A DNA stretch of 61,138 bases from Chara braunii. Its lineage: Eukaryota; Streptophyta; Charophyceae; Charales; Characeae. Position numbers and translations under genes: made by a program. Below, piece by piece: positions 31,490 through 45,697 of the stretch. Numbering within the stretch: position 1 is the stretch's first letter; each line of letters opens with the position of its first letter. The stretch is from positions 159,602 through 220,739 of the forward strand of contig BFEA01000959.1 in the NCBI GenBank assembly GCA_003427395.1. Direction: 5' to 3'. The notes under the pieces are model-generated. The model was given only the letters and a program-made list of their open reading frames with translations. It did not search any database and was not told the origin of the DNA.

Positions 31490-32640
31490 TATGCATACAC
31501 TCTAGGAATACCTCAGGATAAAAACCCATCCAAACAACTCCAATTACAAAAAGGTAAAAACATGAAAAATTCTCTTCTGCATGCGGTGTGTCATTTTACC
31601 ATCTCAATTCCCCCCTCCTTCCTGCTCATCTTCTCCTCTTGCTTTCTGTTTGATATGGGTGTTCCCTTTCTCTCTAAGCTCCTTTGGATATGGATTGTCT
31701 GCATCTCTTGAAGTTCGTGGTTGCATCGTAGTCAATATTTTTGTGTGATGATATCACCACAAAAGAAGGCCTAACCTTGCAGACAGAGGCCATACACCAC
31801 TAGAACCGCAGCCTGGGTTGTGAACACAAACGCGGCACCCCACTACCGTAGACCGTACCCTCGGGGCTGCGAACTGGTGCTGGTGCTCCGTGTTCTGGCT
31901 GCGCAGGCTTGTTGTCTGGCCCTACTGTAGCTGGAAGTCCCAACGGCGGTACGACTCGAGGGGCATGTCCCTAGCGTGGTGCTCGTGCTGGGCGGGTTTC
32001 ATTGTAACCGAAGGACGACGGGCGGGGAGGTCCACATTGCAACCACGCGCCCGCCGCTGCGCCTCCGCGCCCACGGAGGCACGTGCCGATGGACCTACGC
32101 ACGCTCACGAAGGGAGGCACGAGGCGAGGAGGGCGAACGGAAGTAGAAGGGTCCGACAGGGCAAAGCAGGATGACGTGACTACCAAAACATGGAAGAGGT
32201 CCGCGAGGCCGTGCGCGGGGGGGAGGTCGATCGCGCGGGTTTTTGGATCGGACGGCTGTGTACGAATCTCTTTTGACGTCCTAGCGGGCCGGCGAGCGGG
32301 GCCACGGACGGCAGGGGTGGAGTTCGGCAAAGGGCATGCAGGCGGAAAGGTGGTGGCGTGAGGGGTGGCGTTGGGGGACGGGCGCGGGGTTAGGGCATCG
32401 GATTGAGGGTTCCTGAAAAGCGCCGCCAGGAGGGCGTTGTGTCGTGTACCTCGCCGTCACACCCCCAAGCAGGTTCGGCTGCAGGGCCTTCCTTCTCTCC
32501 CTTTTTCTTTCCCCCCATCCCTGACGCGCTGGTTGAAGCGCGCATGGGTGGCCGGAGGACGAAGGTGCCCGTCGACGCGCTCTTGCGCGTTGTCCCCTTC
32601 TTTCCGCCGTCTCCCTGTCTTCGTCTCTTTTCTTCTTTCC
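31490..32640. other. No supportable gene; G+C-rich DNA upstream of PABP
   Basis: 31890-32400 is G+C-rich with overlapping frames on both strands, as in many CpG-rich promoter areas. No domain is recognisable. It is the likely promoter area of the PABP gene, but I see no certain TATA box. Confidence 0.35.
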
Positions 32641-32649
32641 ATCTTCTTC

Positions 32650-35599
<2,950 letters not shown>

Positions 35600-35600
<1 letters not shown>

Positions 35601-38600
35601 TGAACCTATCAAAGAACTATAGCTCTGTGCTGAGACGGCGCATTCACACCGCCGTTGAGTTTCGATGCGCGGGGAACAAGCGCTGCGGCGAGATGCACCC
35701 CCGTGGGACGGTGCGAAACGGGGGATTGCCTCATGGGCGGGGGAATGGGTTAGCTGGTGGGTATAGGCGGACGAAAACAAGAGTGGAGTTGGTGAACGTG
35801 GTCAGCCTTCGTCTTTACAAGGAGGAGGAAGGCTGAAGTGAGGGAATTCTGTGCGCGGTGGAGTGATCGCACACCTCCTAAGATGCCTGTTCTCGATTTT
35901 CACGTAAAGGCTGCAGTGATGGACGTTGGGAGGGAGTAGGTGCTGGCTCTGCAGTGATGGACGTGGGAGGGAGTAGGTGCTGGCTCGTCTGGCGACCGAA
36001 ACCGAAGTGCATGTTCCACTTTCCTTCTTCTTGCTGCGCAGGAGGGTTACTGACGGAGGCTTTCCACTAACCCTTCGATTATAGCACTCTTTCAGTTCTG
36101 AGTGAAACCTGTTGCAGCGAAGCGATCGCGTGCTTTCGGCGATGGTGGTGGCGATAACAGGGGAGGGCCTTACGTCTACACAATGTCAATGTGTGGGTGG
36201 TGGTAGGGCCGCTGGGTGCCCATGATGATGATGATATGAGGAGTGGTGCTCCATCTCCTCCGGCGGTGAGAATGTAGGCAGGGGGGGATTGGGCTAGGCT
36301 AGGGGCAGTATTCGCGTGCTGTGATGGGCGGCAGCCGTTATCGAAAAGGGGCGCTGCGTGCGCATGGATGTGATGATATGAAGAGTAGTGTTGCGCCGGC
36401 CCCGCTGACGGTGAGAATGTAGGCTAGGCTCGACAAGGGATTGGCCAAGGCCAGCCAGTATTCGCGTGCAGTGCTAGGCTGCATCCGGGATCGGTCTGCT
36501 GATGTGAGGGTTTATGCGACGCTGAGGCGCACTCTCAGTAGGACGATCTGCTGTGGTGATGATTTTCTTTCTTTCTTTCTATTTTTGGTAACTCTCTTCT
36601 TATAACGTCTGTGTCTGTCACTCCTTTGCCGTTTAGAGTGATTAAACGGCATGACCGTAGTGATCAGGCAGGATTCGTCGGTTTATTTTACTGCGTTCAG
36701 GTCACTCTATGTAGTAAAGAACCGTAAGAGGGGAATAGCCTGTGCTTGTAAAAGATTGGGGATGCTCTGCTGGTCTATTGTCGCGAAGATGATATGTGTG
36801 ATTTATGTTCTCCTGACCTGATGATTTCTTGGTTGATTGTCTCCTTCACGTGATTGCGAGGATTCGCTTTTTCATCTTGCTTTTTGGCATTACTGCTTAG
36901 CCCCGTGAATCCCCATGGGCTTGGTAGTGTACAGTGGGGGGGGGGCACGGTGGGTCGTCCCGTGCACGTTCGTTTACCATGGAAGCCAAGCTGGATCTTT
37001 TCGACTGGAGAGGGCGCTGAAGATTACGTGTCGTCGTCTTTAGAGTGAGTGAATGGAGGCAGGGGATTAGAAATGATAATCGACTGCCTGCTACGCTACC
37101 CACGTGATGATAAAGTCGAGGATGTTCCTTGATTGGCTCATTGGTTGCGGTTGCTCTACCCAGCGGAGGAGTTGAGGGGTCTTCTCTACAGGAGCCGTTG
37201 ATTAGCAAACCGGTTATGCGTCATGGATGTTTACAGCCGTGCGCAAGCGATCGAGCAAATAACATAATCCACTGTGTTTATTCGTCCTCACTGCACAGTA
37301 TGTTGGTGCGGGTGACACATCCTGTGTGTGCGCACGTTTCGACAGTTGTCTCGTAGGATGTTGCGTCTTCCCCGGTTCTATTGGATACTTTTGCTGCCAC
37401 CGCCAGTTTGTAAATGAATACCATGAAGTGGCGTAGTCTGCGACTCTTGTCGTACAGAGCTGCGCATATCGCTGTGGTGCTCCTCGCGATGATCTTTTGG
37501 CCCACACGCATGCTTCGTGTCTATCTATGCACGCTATACATTTGTTTGTGTAGGTGACACTGTGTGCTCGACTAGATGTATGTGTGATCTGCCTGTGATG
37601 TTCGGTTAACTAGCCAATAGTAATTTCGTCGGTTAACTAGCCAATAGTAATTTCGTCTTTGCACACGCTATTTTGCTCTTCTTTTCTACTCTTCCCGTCT
37701 CTCTTTGTACGCCACATGCCGCTGTGCATTCCACGTCTCGCAATCGACCTTTACAGCTCATTCAGTTACTCGTATAAACGAGTTTTTTGCATGGTGTACG
37801 TCATCCTGACCTGTATATGGTCGAGTTGTTTGTATCATTAGGTCATTTTGTAATCGTAGTTCCTGTATACCTTGATTATTTATACATCGAGATCTTCAAA
37901 TCCTCGCGAGTACCCACAGCGAATACATGTTATGAATCTGTAAATCTTCCAAAGAATCAAGCCCGGTGTTTTGTCGTCTACAGAAACAATCCCGGCTGTC
38001 TGCATCTGCCCATCTGCTGCATGTAGACGTAAAGAGTTCCTGTCTTTCTGGAACAGCATGTCGTCGTGTCGCACGCATACCGCTCAACTCTCCCTATGCT
38101 TTGGCAATGTGTTGCCACACCTCATTTTCAGCCCATTGGGTCCCTGTTGCCCTGCTTATTCTCTCCGGACTTGAAGAAGAATCTCCCTCTATTCTTTCGT
38201 ATGATTGCTTCTCTGCCGCCGCCTTCTCTTTCTTGGCAACTTGCTGTTCATGTGAGCACACCACACCGTATACTTCTTTTTGACACTCCCGTTTTTCCTA
38301 TCTGATCGTAGGATGGGTGTCGCTCTGTTCTGCACACTGCATCGATATCGCGACAGAAGCATATGCATATGCATTATGTAGCGGTTTTTGTTATCTCGCA
38401 CTTGTTTCACGCCTCCCACCTCCACCAACGCGAAGGGATTTGTGTGTCTAAAGGACCTACCGGTGGTAAGCAAGGGACGAGTGGGGGGTATTTTACAGTA
38501 TTTCACTGAGCTTGGCTCTCCATTTAGAGAACTCTTCCCGTAGTCGTGGGAGAGGGAGTACGTTCGGGGAATTGTGGAAGTGGATTTCGTGGATATCCAG

Positions 38601-39980
38601 TGATCCGCTTTTTTTTTTTTTTTTTTTTTGTGATCCGCTTTTTCACGAGCTGTGTGAAAAGTTTTCTAGACGTACACAGGTAATGGGAGAGGGAGTACGT
38701 TCGTGGGATTGTGGAACTGGATTTTGTGACCGTGGTTGAACGTAGGGCGATTTCGGTGTGGTGGTTGGAAGTATCAGGTTTGCTGGTCAGGCAAGGAGGG
38801 CGTGAAGGGTGTGGTGATGTGGAGACTGATCTGAGCTTTGTATGTCTGATAAGCAGTGTCTGTCTGGCCAAACGATGAGAACTAATCGTTGTTAGCCGCC
38901 CTGTTTACCTTTTCGAATACGAATACGTGTTTTGCATCCTTTCCGGTACTCAGGTACCTTGAGGATTCGGCGGGACCTCGCTAGGGGATGGGGGTGTGGA
39001 TCGACTTACACCCATGATCTAACCTGCTCAATTGGCAGCGGGGTGTGTATCGCCCATGTCTAGCCTGCGCAATTGGCAGCCATCAGGCGACTGCGCTGTT
39101 AGATGTGGACGGCTTACTCCACCTCGGATCGTTGTGTTGTCAAATTGATAGATTGAATTTGTGGAAAGAAGAAAATCGGTGTTCCCTGTTGTCAAATCGA
39201 TAGATTGGAGAGAAAAAATGGGTTTGACTTCGACGACGTGAAGACGTGTTCCTGTCCATCTTGGGATCCCAGCGCTCGTGAGCGTAGCAATTAGGCACAG
39301 GATGAGGGAGTAGTATCGCCGGTGGGCGGCAGTAGTAAGAGAGTGCGATGGAGCTGAGAAAGCAAGGGAAGAGCGGACTTTTGGTTGTTTTGGAAATTAT
39401 CTTGGGCTGACGCTAAAATCGTTGGCAGGGGAATGGAGAGGGACGGATGGGAGAATCAGGTGGGTGAAGAGGGGTGCTGCGAGATTAAAGGCGGTGGGTG
39501 GACGGTAAGTGGTGGCCGATATCAGCAATTATAACAGAAGTTGTGATTAATTAGGGGTGGTATAACAGAAGTTGCCAGGGAGGCACTGGCGGCGTAAGGG
39601 GCAGGGTGGTATGACTGATGTGTTGGGAGAGAACGTCTTTCGTTTGTCAGATCACCATTGCGAGTCCACTCCAAGACGCCTGGGGTATCCAATGAGGTCA
39701 CGGCGTCTATGTACTGAGCTTCGCGGGCAGCGGCTCGATCCGTTCGGCTGCAATAAGTTTAGCTTCGACAATTTAGGGCGCGCCATACTTCGCGCGTCAA
39801 TGAGCGGCGATGACGTTCTTAATGGGGGGATGATGTCCCCGTATACAGAGCGATGGGGTGGGTGGGCTGGTAGTAGAACTGTAATTCAGAGGCTTACGGT
39901 ACTTGTCATGTCTGCGTCTTGCCGACGTATGTGTGGATCGTCGAAGCGCACTATGGCTGGAAGAGTTAGGGCGTAGGGTT
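35600..39980. other. Intron sequence with small local duplications
   Basis: It holds short tandem copies: tgcagtgatggacg...gtgctggctc near 35910-35990, and ggttaactagccaatagtaa at 37606 and 37633. Diverged copies of a 200-bp block with tgatgatatga and cagtattcgcgtgc lie at 36220-36480. No domain or RNA is recognised. Confidence 0.5.
38600..38640 (-). mobile_element. Poly(A)-only insertion with 11-bp TSD
   Basis: gtgatccgctt at 38600-38610 is repeated exactly at 38630-38640. Only T lies between them (38611-38629). An insertion that is nothing but a tail flanked by an 11-bp target duplication is the extreme of 5' truncation in target-primed retrotransposition. The TSD length equals that of the U6 retrocopy at 2.7 kb. 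Confidence 0.65.
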
Positions 39981-39989
39981 AGGTCAAAC

Positions 39990-40110
39990 TCACCGGAAAG
40001 GGGGACATGGTGGGTGTGAAGAATGGGGCGAAAGGCGATCTCAGGTCAAACTCACCGGAAAGGGGGACATGGTGGGTGTGAAGAATGGGGCGAAAGGCGA
40101 ACTCTAGTAG
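39990..40110. repeat. 57-bp tandem repeat, two copies
   Basis: aggtcaaactcaccggaaag through ggggcgaaaggcga occurs twice in a row, nearly identical. Confidence 0.9.
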
Positions 40111-40309
40111 AGATCGCGAAGAGTGTCTGGACTGGCTATGCTGTGCGAGCGAATAGAGCGGTGGGAGAATGAATGCGACGGCGGAACGAACGCGCTGATG
40201 GAGCGCAGGATCGGCTCACGGACGAAGAGCGAGGAGCACGACGGATGTGTTGATCGTTGCGCGGACGATTGTAGGGCGGGGAATGGGTGGGTGGATTAAT
40301 TGCAGCTGC

Positions 40310-40600
40310 AACGAGTCATGAATGGAAACAGTCGTATGGGGGTTGATTGGGTGGATTAGATGCAGCAGCTGCCACGAGTTACGAATGGAAGCAGGGTCTA
40401 GGTCCAGATATAAATAAGGATCGTATGGGGGTTGATTGGGTGGATTAGATGCAGCAGCTGCCACGAGTTACGAATGGAAGCAGGGTCTAGGTCCAGATAT
40501 AAATAAGGAGCTCCTTATCTGGATCTGGACCCTGCTGTATGGGTGGACGAGTGCAGCAGGGTCCAGATCCAGATAAGGAGCTCCACGTGGGCGTTCTTGG
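40310..40600. repeat. Tandem plus inverted repeat around ctggatctggaccctgctg
   Basis: Two copies of gggggttgattgggtggatt through ccagatataaataagga are followed by an inverted copy of the end (ccttatctggatctggaccc) and then a further forward copy (ggtccagatccagataagga). The segment can form nested hairpins around ggagctcc. Confidence 0.85.
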
Positions 40601-40969
40601 ATGGGTGGAGGATTGCGATGTCGGGATGCACTTGGGGTCTGGAGAGGGCGATTCAGCGCATGGATGGCATATGAAGCGATTTGGTCGAAATGTAATGCAA
40701 TGCGGCGGAGATGGTCGCCCATCGTGGTCGCCCATCGATCGATGAAAGGATTGCGTTAGGGTTGGTGTGCCGCGGGGCGCATACCCAAATATGCAGGAAA
40801 ACGGGGTGCGGTGGGCCGTTGGATGGGAGTGAGATCGGTACGGATGTGGTGCGTTTCTCGGCGTTGTCGGTGGCGCGCAGCCTTAGTCGATGGTTGGAGG
40901 GAGGGCGGGAACAAGGTTGATGGAGCGAGATCGCGATGCACAACGGTTGGGATCATCGGACAATGGGTT

Positions 40970-41006
40970 GATGGATGGATGGATGGATGGATGGATGGAT
41001 GGATGT
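40970..41006. repeat. (GGAT)n microsatellite
   Basis: About eight ggat units. Confidence 0.95.
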
Positions 41007-42626
41007 GAATCGTGTTTAGGGGAGTGATGGTGAAGTGCAACCAGTGGCGCAGTTGTCAACGCGAGGGGCTGAGAGGATGGATCGGGAGATAAGCACTTGG
41101 GTATACTGACAACGTCGTGGGTTTCATCGTCAAATGAGGGGCTGAGGTAAGCGTTGGCGATCTGGGCGGCGTGTCTGCTGCGAGTGCAGTAGGCGGTATG
41201 GATGTGAAATTGGAGGTTTGGATGACTTGGGCGGTGATGAGTGGATGTACAGAGAGGTTGGGAGCCTGTGGAAGGGTTGGTTGCGCACTTCATGATTCCC
41301 GAGATAACGCTCATGGGAGGTGGGTTCCTGGAAAAGCCTATGAGGGTAGGGGCACGGATGGATCGCCGGTGGAGGGACGTGTAATAGAGCCTGACGATCT
41401 CCGAGCGGGAAGCGCTTGCCATGTCTGCATTTCGAATCCTTCATGGAACTGCTATGGGGCGGCCATCACAACATTTCGAGACGCTTCAGCTCATGTCGAA
41501 CACGTTGAAGATGTAATGCCCGCCAGAAGAAGTAATACTGAACCTGGGATGCAGGTTTGGCGCTGGGATTCAACACTGAGGCTGATTTCGAGTCCACGCC
41601 CTAATAATCTATGTTGTGACCTTTGAATGGATCGTTCGTTTCCTCGGCAGAGATGTAGAGGTGGAGCGACGGAGTAGTTGTTTACGCTGTCCCGATTTGG
41701 CATACTATCTGGGAATGTCTCGGTCGCAGTTGAGAGAGAGAGATGGTTGTGGTGGTTAACGCTGTCCCGATCCGGCAGTGAAGAGATGCGTGTACGTTTC
41801 AGCCACGCTGATTGTTTTTCTTACCGTGGGCTCCTTAGGCGAGCCGCGCTTGGGTCGCGGCGAATACTCCTCCGGAGGTGTGTATCAGCGACTTGTCGCA
41901 CGTTTTACGGCGAAGATGGAGGGGGCTGAGTGCATTTTCCGTCCCCTGTCCACCACGGCGCCCCCTTTATTCGGTAGTCGAAGGTCGTAGTAGGCTGATG
42001 ACAGTATTATAGCAAGAACCGTCTTGTAGCGTGCATCTGAGAGCGACTCAGGTATAGTGCCTTCACCGATCCGCTTCAGCTCATGTCCATCTGCTAATGA
42101 CGAAGGTATGACGGCGTGGGACAGTGAGGAAGTTGGTTTTTTGGTTGCTTTGCCGTGTGGACCTGGGCTCGCTGTCACTCGGCGGGATGGTGCGATATAC
42201 TTGGTCTCGTGCTGGGTTTGCATTTCGGACCTGCGCTCGCTGGCGCTGCCTTTTGTGCCAACGACCTATGATGGAAGTGTCTTCAGATGTGGCTTGGCTA
42301 CCAGATCTCTGGACTCCAACCAGTCGCGAGGAGTTGGATCCCACTTGGCCCCTCCCTAGATGACAATAATAACAAGCGTGGGTACAAGGCAATACCTGAC
42401 CTACTTGGAGACGGATTTCGGCGGGACAATTTTGACGTCCTGTAAAAGTAAGTCCCCTCCCTTCAGATGGGAAGATATCTACCGACAGGCCTTTTTTGCA
42501 AACTCCCACATCGTAGATGCAGAGAGAGGGCCCATCCGTTCAAAGCGCCGCCCAACACCCTGTGCGGGAGTTGGCTGCGGCAAGGCATTTGGACTGTGGG
42601 TCGGTCAACTCCGGAATGCAGATTCC
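41007..42626. other. Intron sequence, no supportable gene
   Basis: Overlapping frames on both strands, no recognisable domain. A word matching the plant snRNA upstream element (tcccacatcg) lies at 42504-42513, about 128 bp before the U6 copy. That is too far away and lacks a TATA box at the right place. Confidence 0.4.
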
Positions 42627-42658
42627 AGAATTTGGAAAATGTCCTTCGGGACATCCGT

Positions 42659-42690
<32 letters not shown>

Positions 42691-42737
42691 GGCCCCTGTG
42701 CAAGGATGACACGCATAAATCGAGAATTTGGAAAATG
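42627..42737 (+). mobile_element. U6 snRNA retrocopy with 15-bp TSD, 3' truncated
   Basis: agaatttggaaaatg at 42627-42641 is repeated exactly at 42723-42737. Between the copies is U6 from its first bases (gtccttcgggacatccg) through ggaacgatacagagaagatt, agcatggcccctgtgcaagg and atgacacgcataaatcg. The usual final 20 nt of U6 and its T run are missing and there is no poly(A) tail. This looks like a tail-less retrotransposition or template-slippage product. Confidence 0.8.
42642..42722 (+). pseudogene. U6 snRNA pseudogene, 3' end missing
   Basis: The body matches U6 closely, including the ACAGAGA and AGC catalytic words (gatacagagaagattagc). It ends at aaatcg before the 3' terminal stem and lacks a TTTT terminator. 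Not likely to give functional U6. Confidence 0.85.
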
Positions 42738-44519
42738 GCCTGAACATATAGAAGGTTGTCTATCTCAAAAGGCATAGGCCGGAAAAAAATGACAAATTCT
42801 TTTGAACTATATAGAAGCCATACCCGCCCTGTGTTGAGGGTGCAGGCTTTGACCAACAGCGCCTCAGATTGAGGGCGGGACTATTGTAGGATGTATAGAT
42901 AGAAGAAATATCACCGAGATTCAAATGGAGTCAGGATTCGGAATTCGGATTTTGCATTGGAACCTCGGCACTGCACCCTGGTCCCCGATCGAGTATCAAG
43001 TTTCAAATGGAGTTAAATGGAGTTTAAACTTGGGTTACGAAAAAAGTCAGGCATGGAGTTCAAACTGCAGTGTTGTCATATGCACGTCAGAGGGACCATC
43101 AGAGGCAGGCCTTGGACAAGGCCTGCGCCCGTGGTCCACCAGGGTCCACCGGTTGCCGATGTAACCGAACCGACCAGAAGACGGTTAAGTATTAGGACCG
43201 CAGGGTGGCATAACCTGTGTGTCTCTCTGTTGTTCGGTCGTGTGAGTGACCCGCCTTTCAGACCTGTGACGGTTAACTTCGGTAAGTATTAGGACCGCAG
43301 GGTGACATAACCTTTGTGTCTCTCTGTTGTTCGGTTGTGTGAGTGACCCGCCTTTCAGACCTGTGCCCTCTACTGTGTGCGTGTTCACACGTAAGCGCAC
43401 TTGCACCAGAGTGTTCACACGTGAGCGCACTCGCACCAGACCGCCCAGAAGACAAGGGATGTGCCCTCTCTCTCTCTTTCTCCTCTGGTCCCTCTCTTGT
43501 GTGCGTGTTCACACGCCGGCGCACTTGTACCTGACCGCCCAGAAGACAACGGTAAATACTGGGACTGCAGCGTGGCGTGCCATCGCTTTCTCTCTTTGTT
43601 GGTCTCTCTACTGTGTGCCTGTTCACACAGAGGTGCAAGGTAGTGTGACAGAAAGAGGGGTGCGCTCTATTTCGCAGCAGTCGAAATCTATCTGGGCTGC
43701 AGTTCGTCCATACGTTTCGACGGAGCATTTTGAACGTATTGGGATATGACACCAGCTCGGATGCATTTCGAATGTTTTATGTTGCAGTCAGGCTCTCTCT
43801 CTCTCTCTCTCTCTCTTTCTCCCCCCCTCCCAATGCACTTGTGGCCATGCCAGCGTTGCAAGCGGTCTTCTTTCTCTGGTCTTTCCTGCCCCCTCTCTCT
43901 CTGTGGTCTCGTGTGTGTTCACACAGGGTCGCACAGTAGTGGGGACAAAAAGAGGGGTGCACTCCGCTACACAGCATTGGACATGTACCTGGGCGACATT
44001 CCGTCCATACTTTCCAACGGAGCATTTCGAATGCATTCGGACATGACACCAGCCCGTTGGGGCACTCTCTCTCCCTCTGTCTCTCTCTCCTGTCCCCCCC
44101 CTCCCCCCCTGCACATCCGGGCGCGCCAGTTGTGCACACCGTCTCTCTTTCTCTGGTGTGTGATCTGTGGTGTGCACGTTACACGGTAGTGGGACAGAGA
44201 GAGACTGTATTGCGGCAGAGAGAGGGGTGCACTAGATGACACAAATTTGAAATGCTCAGTTGGAATGTAGCTGGATGGAAGGAAGCCCAGGTACAGTCTG
44301 AGTGCTCTGTAGTTGAGTGCACCCCTCTATGTTGCACTACTGTGCGCCATGTGTGAACATGCACACCGTAGAGAGACTACACACACAGACTACACCTGTG
44401 TAGAAGCACCCAAGGGAGAATTTGATGTATATTTAAATAGCAATGGAACCAATTGTACGTATCTTTGTAAAACTCGAGCACACTCGAGCACCTGGTTTTG
44501 CTCATTTCACTCTCATATT
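42738..44519. repeat. Repeat block with tgtgttcacac-type units
   Basis: Two tandem copies of a unit with aagtattaggaccgcagggt and gtgagtgacccgcctttcag lie at 43184-43365. Three diverged copies of a unit of about 280 bp follow (near 43640, 43930 and 44190). They contain gtgttcacac, gcacagtagtgggac, gaaagaggggtgc and ggacatgacaccagc-like words. No coding region is supported. Confidence 0.7.
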
Positions 44520-44600
44520 CTAGAAGTGCCATTCCTTTAACACCGCTGGAACCACTGACACAAGGATTTTCAGTCCTTTGCTCTAACCAACTGATTTACA
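44520..44600 (-). pseudogene. Mitochondrial-type tRNA-Phe(GAA) fragment with insertion
   Basis: On the minus strand the D-arm and anticodon arm are intact: cagttggttagagcaaagg, then an anticodon stem aagga/tcctt around a loop with GAA, then tgtgtcagtggttc of the T-arm. About 14 extra nt interrupt the T loop before ggaatggcacttcta. The anticodon-arm words match plant mitochondrial trnF as I remember it and differ from nuclear tRNA-Phe. It is best read as a nuclear insertion of mitochondrial DNA that has decayed. Confidence 0.6.
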
Positions 44601-44766
44601 TAAACAAAAACAAAATCAAATTATGTTCAATTCAGAAAAGGTAATTCGAAGGTTTTTTTTTTTTTTTTTTTTTTTGGTAATCGTACACCTACTAGATCCA
44701 ACGTCTCTTCTTGCGTGGGCTCACTAAAGTCAGGCCTTCGGCTTTGCCCACTTCGTTTCCTGAGGT

Positions 44767-44810
44767 TGCCGGTATAAAAAACTGATATCTTTCCACTTGG
44801 CTATACTCCA
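44767..44810 (-). pseudogene. Mitochondrial-type tRNA-Gln fragment, 3' part lost
   Basis: On the minus strand tggagtatagccaagtgg is the 5' acceptor and D-arm of plant mitochondrial trnQ. It is followed by a mutated anticodon arm (cagttttttataccggca in place of a UUG-bearing arm). The T-arm is absent. Its position 170 bp from the trnF-like piece on the same strand supports a single mitochondrial-DNA insertion. Confidence 0.6.
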
Positions 44811-45697
44811 ATGAGATAATGGGACCGACCAACGCCCTCAATGTCTTAGCAGAAATTTCGCTTGTTCATGTTATTATTTGCTGAATTTGGTTTTGCTTTT
44901 AGCTACATGCTACCTTTTTCAAGGCAGACCGGACTTGATAGAAATGCTGTTGTTTAATGGTTTGCCTATTGGCACGATAATTTTAGGTTGTTGCAAGTAC
45001 TACTGGTTTTTGTTTGTGTATCCGGAACTCAACAAGAAAAACACTGCGCGTGAAATCAATGAAAGTGGAAAGCTGAAAGATCACTGTGGAAAAAGAACTC
45101 TTCGACGAGAGGAAAAAATGGAATTAGTTTGAACACTGAAGTTTGATGGCCGAACTACTCGACGAAGTTCCCAGCATATATCCATCTTCGAGCCGGTCAA
45201 AAGTTCCACTGCAACGGTTGCCTGTTGACCCCTCCAGTCTACTAAAGTGCCCACCAAACCGTACAAGATGTTGTAACTTTACAAAACCTAATCATTCGTT
45301 CCGACTTTTATCTCCCAAGCCGGTCTCGGAGGTGCGAACCTCCTGTTGGACGCAATGAAAGGCGAAATGCCATGGATCAAAGCTCATCAGCCTGCAATAC
45401 CACCCGGCAGTGACTTCCCTGAAATGACGTATGCTTGTCAGGGGCCATCCTCCCAGTGTCCTAGCTAGAGGCTGGACTGCATATGTGCGTGGTCGGCATT
45501 GTCGGCTACCAACTCATGTCACACGACTTTTGAACTGGTTTCGCTGCATGGTTCACTGGGCAATTGCTCATGCACTCCCGAAAGCTGATTCTGTGCGCAG
45601 GTCCTCCACCCAGCTGCACACAAGAGACCACCACTCACGGCCTGACATCAATGTTGACTGCAACCAGCATTAGCCCTCTGGAGAATCAAATGCAGCC
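44811..45697. other. Intron sequence, one unrecognised 84-codon frame
   Basis: A frame at 44878-45132 encodes a hydrophobic then basic peptide (GRPDLIEMLLFNGLP, then LNKKNTAREINES). I recognise no family. It may be a relic of the mitochondrial-type insertion next door or chance. Confidence 0.3.

Noticed and set aside
42504-42513. Match to the plant snRNA upstream element before the U6 copy
   Set aside because: It is about 128 bp upstream (expected about 60-70), and no TATA box stands near -30. The U6 copy has TSDs and lacks its 3' end.
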